Shown in pieces: positions 4,939-5,732 of a stretch of 5,732 nucleotides of DNA (positions are counted from its first letter, which is position 1; every line of letters starts with the position of its first letter). The notes under the pieces were generated by a model. That model worked only from the letters and a program-made list of their open reading frames with translations. It searched no databases and had not been told where the DNA came from. Source of the DNA: a bacterium (Candidatus Gribaldobacteria) CG10_big_fil_rev_8_21_14_0_10_41_12 (GTDB taxonomy: Bacteria; Patescibacteriota; Minisyncoccia; Minisyncoccales; CG1-02-41-26); contig PFAV01000020.1 in assembly GCA_002773545.1 (NCBI GenBank), forward strand, positions 3,605 to 9,336, in the 5' to 3' direction. The position numbers were made by a program, and so were the translations under genes.

Positions 4939-5732
4939 CTATGAAATATTCTCTTGTAAAAAGCTCAAATAATTTTTGGAAATATCCCAAAGATTCTGCT
5001 GGGCTTCTTGTCCAAAACTTACCTTGCCCGCCGTCGCCCAATCCTGACTCAACCAAACTCGCAATGCTTTGACAGCGTCAACTTTGATAGGAAACCACAA
5101 GCCGCTTTTCTTCAAGTCATTGGCTGAAAAACATTGCCAGCAAACCACCCCGCCCTCGCTGGGCACAAAAAAGAATGTTTCGGGTAAAAGCTTGCTATCA
5201 CATAAAGGACATTTATAAAGTTCTGGAGAATAGCCTAAAATAGATAACATATTCCATAGAAAATAACAATCAATAATTTTCAATTTACAATTTTCAATTT
5301 GCCAAGAACCGCTCGCTTTGCTCGCTGTAATTCCTTCGGAATTAAGCAATGAATTTCTAATTTCTAAACTTTCAACCGCTTCAAAAATCTGTAACAAAAA
5401 TCGCCAAAGTTTTTCATCCGCGGCCTCTTGGTTCGCGAATTGATCCAATAATTCAACAATTTTATAAATAATTTGCGACTTTTCAAACTCTTGGCGAATA
5501 CCATCAAACTTATCAATCGCCAAGGCGTCAGTTAAAATTTTATGGTTTTTGCCCTGAACAAATTCAATTTCCGATAAACAAAAAACATCCGCCCCGGCTC
5601 TCAACTTAGAGGTTATTTTGCGAATGCCCTTGCCTATCACCTCAATTTTGCCAAATTGCTCGGTAAAAACAGTCAGCAACTGGTCGGCCTCGCCTTGATC
5701 CTGCTTTTTGATAAAAATTCCTTTAGCCCGAT
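4939..5732 (-). CDS. recO: DNA repair protein RecO, N-terminus outside the window
   Basis: RecO binds single-stranded DNA and SSB and, with RecR, loads RecA at gaps during RecF-pathway recombination. The frame stays open to the right edge, and the upstream codons read AKGIFIKKQDQGEADQLLTVFTEQFGK across 5730-5650, the N-terminal OB-fold of RecO, so the methionine-like start at 5679 is not the real one. The KGIRK/SKLRAGADVFCLSEIEFVQG segment is typical of the OB-fold. The C-terminal zinc finger is intact, CPLC then CWQC, between about 5214 and 5130. Between the helical domain and this finger lies a segment (SLEIRNSLLN...IENCKLKII) encoded by an AT-rich repeat tract, which makes the visible part (about 264 residues) longer than the usual ~240. 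The gene ends 52 bases before the next start and is followed by a new promoter. Confidence 0.92.
   Translation of the reverse strand, partial: RAKGIFIKKQDQGEADQLLTVFTEQFGKIEVIGKGIRKITSKLRAGADVFCLSEIEFVQGKNHKILTDALAIDKFDGIRQEFEKSQIIYKIVELLDQFANQEAADEKLWRFLLQIFEAVESLEIRNSLLNSEGITASKASGSWQIENCKLKIIDCYFLWNMLSILGYSPELYKCPLCDSKLLPETFFFVPSEGGVVCWQCFSANDLKKSGLWFPIKVDAVKALRVWLSQDWATAGKVSFGQEAQQNLWDISKNYLSFLQENIS
5275..5365. repeat. AT-rich dispersed-type repeat tract inside recO
   Basis: Two copies of AATTTTCAATTT (5275-5286 and 5289-5300) with a period of 14 lie at one end, and two tandem copies of AATTTCT (5352-5358, 5359-5365) at the other. Between them are a GCTCGC-TTT-GCTCGC direct repeat (5311-5325) and an AATTCC-TTC-GGAATT hairpin (5329-5343). 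Translated in the recO frame it gives EIRNS and IENCKLKI, peptides I associate with spurious translations of CPR dispersed repeats. No stop is introduced. Exact borders are unclear. Confidence 0.6.

Noticed and set aside
5677..5679. Start of recO at 5679
   Set aside because: The frame continues upstream with typical RecO N-terminal sequence to the window edge, so the gene is truncated by the window and not started here.

Overview
The window looks like a piece of a Candidate Phyla Radiation (Patescibacteria, probably Parcubacteria-like) chromosome. The reasons are the low-GC, AT-rich spacers, the compact one-directional gene order, a glycyl-tRNA synthetase of the single-chain type, a membrane-anchored protein made of DUF11-like beta-sandwich repeats, and dispersed palindromic repeats of a kind I associate with these genomes. 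UGA is used as a stop (end of rlmE), so this is not one of the lineages that recode UGA. The taxon is inference.

All genes lie on the minus strand, so transcription runs from right to left. From the right edge: recO (5' end outside the window); a promoter; a 552-residue membrane-anchored DUF11-like protein followed after 2 bases by glyS (glycyl-tRNA synthetase); a consensus promoter and structured leader; a small secreted 3D-domain protein; an intrinsic terminator built partly from that gene's last codons; rlmE (23S rRNA 2'-O-methyltransferase); an orphan consensus promoter facing a terminator; a tRNA-like RNA gene with its own promoter and terminator; two further terminators; a 177-bp MITE-like element with perfect 21-bp inverted ends; and the first 18 codons of a gene whose N-terminus resembles CPR prmC.

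The genes are mostly translation and rRNA functions (glyS, rlmE, possibly prmC), DNA repair (recO) and cell envelope (DUF11-like and 3D proteins). No defence system, CRISPR array or metabolic cluster is visible.

The most unusual content is repeat biology. Three different repeat types occur within 5.7 kb, and two appear to sit in frame inside conserved genes: a GTCAT...ATGAC palindrome inside rlmE adding about 27-31 residues, and an AAATTGAAAATT-type repeat tract inside recO adding about 30. This resembles the intragenic palindromic elements of Rickettsia. The 300-660 region is also dense in RNA signals: four intrinsic terminators, two promoters and a tRNA-like RNA that does not fit a canonical tRNA or tmRNA.
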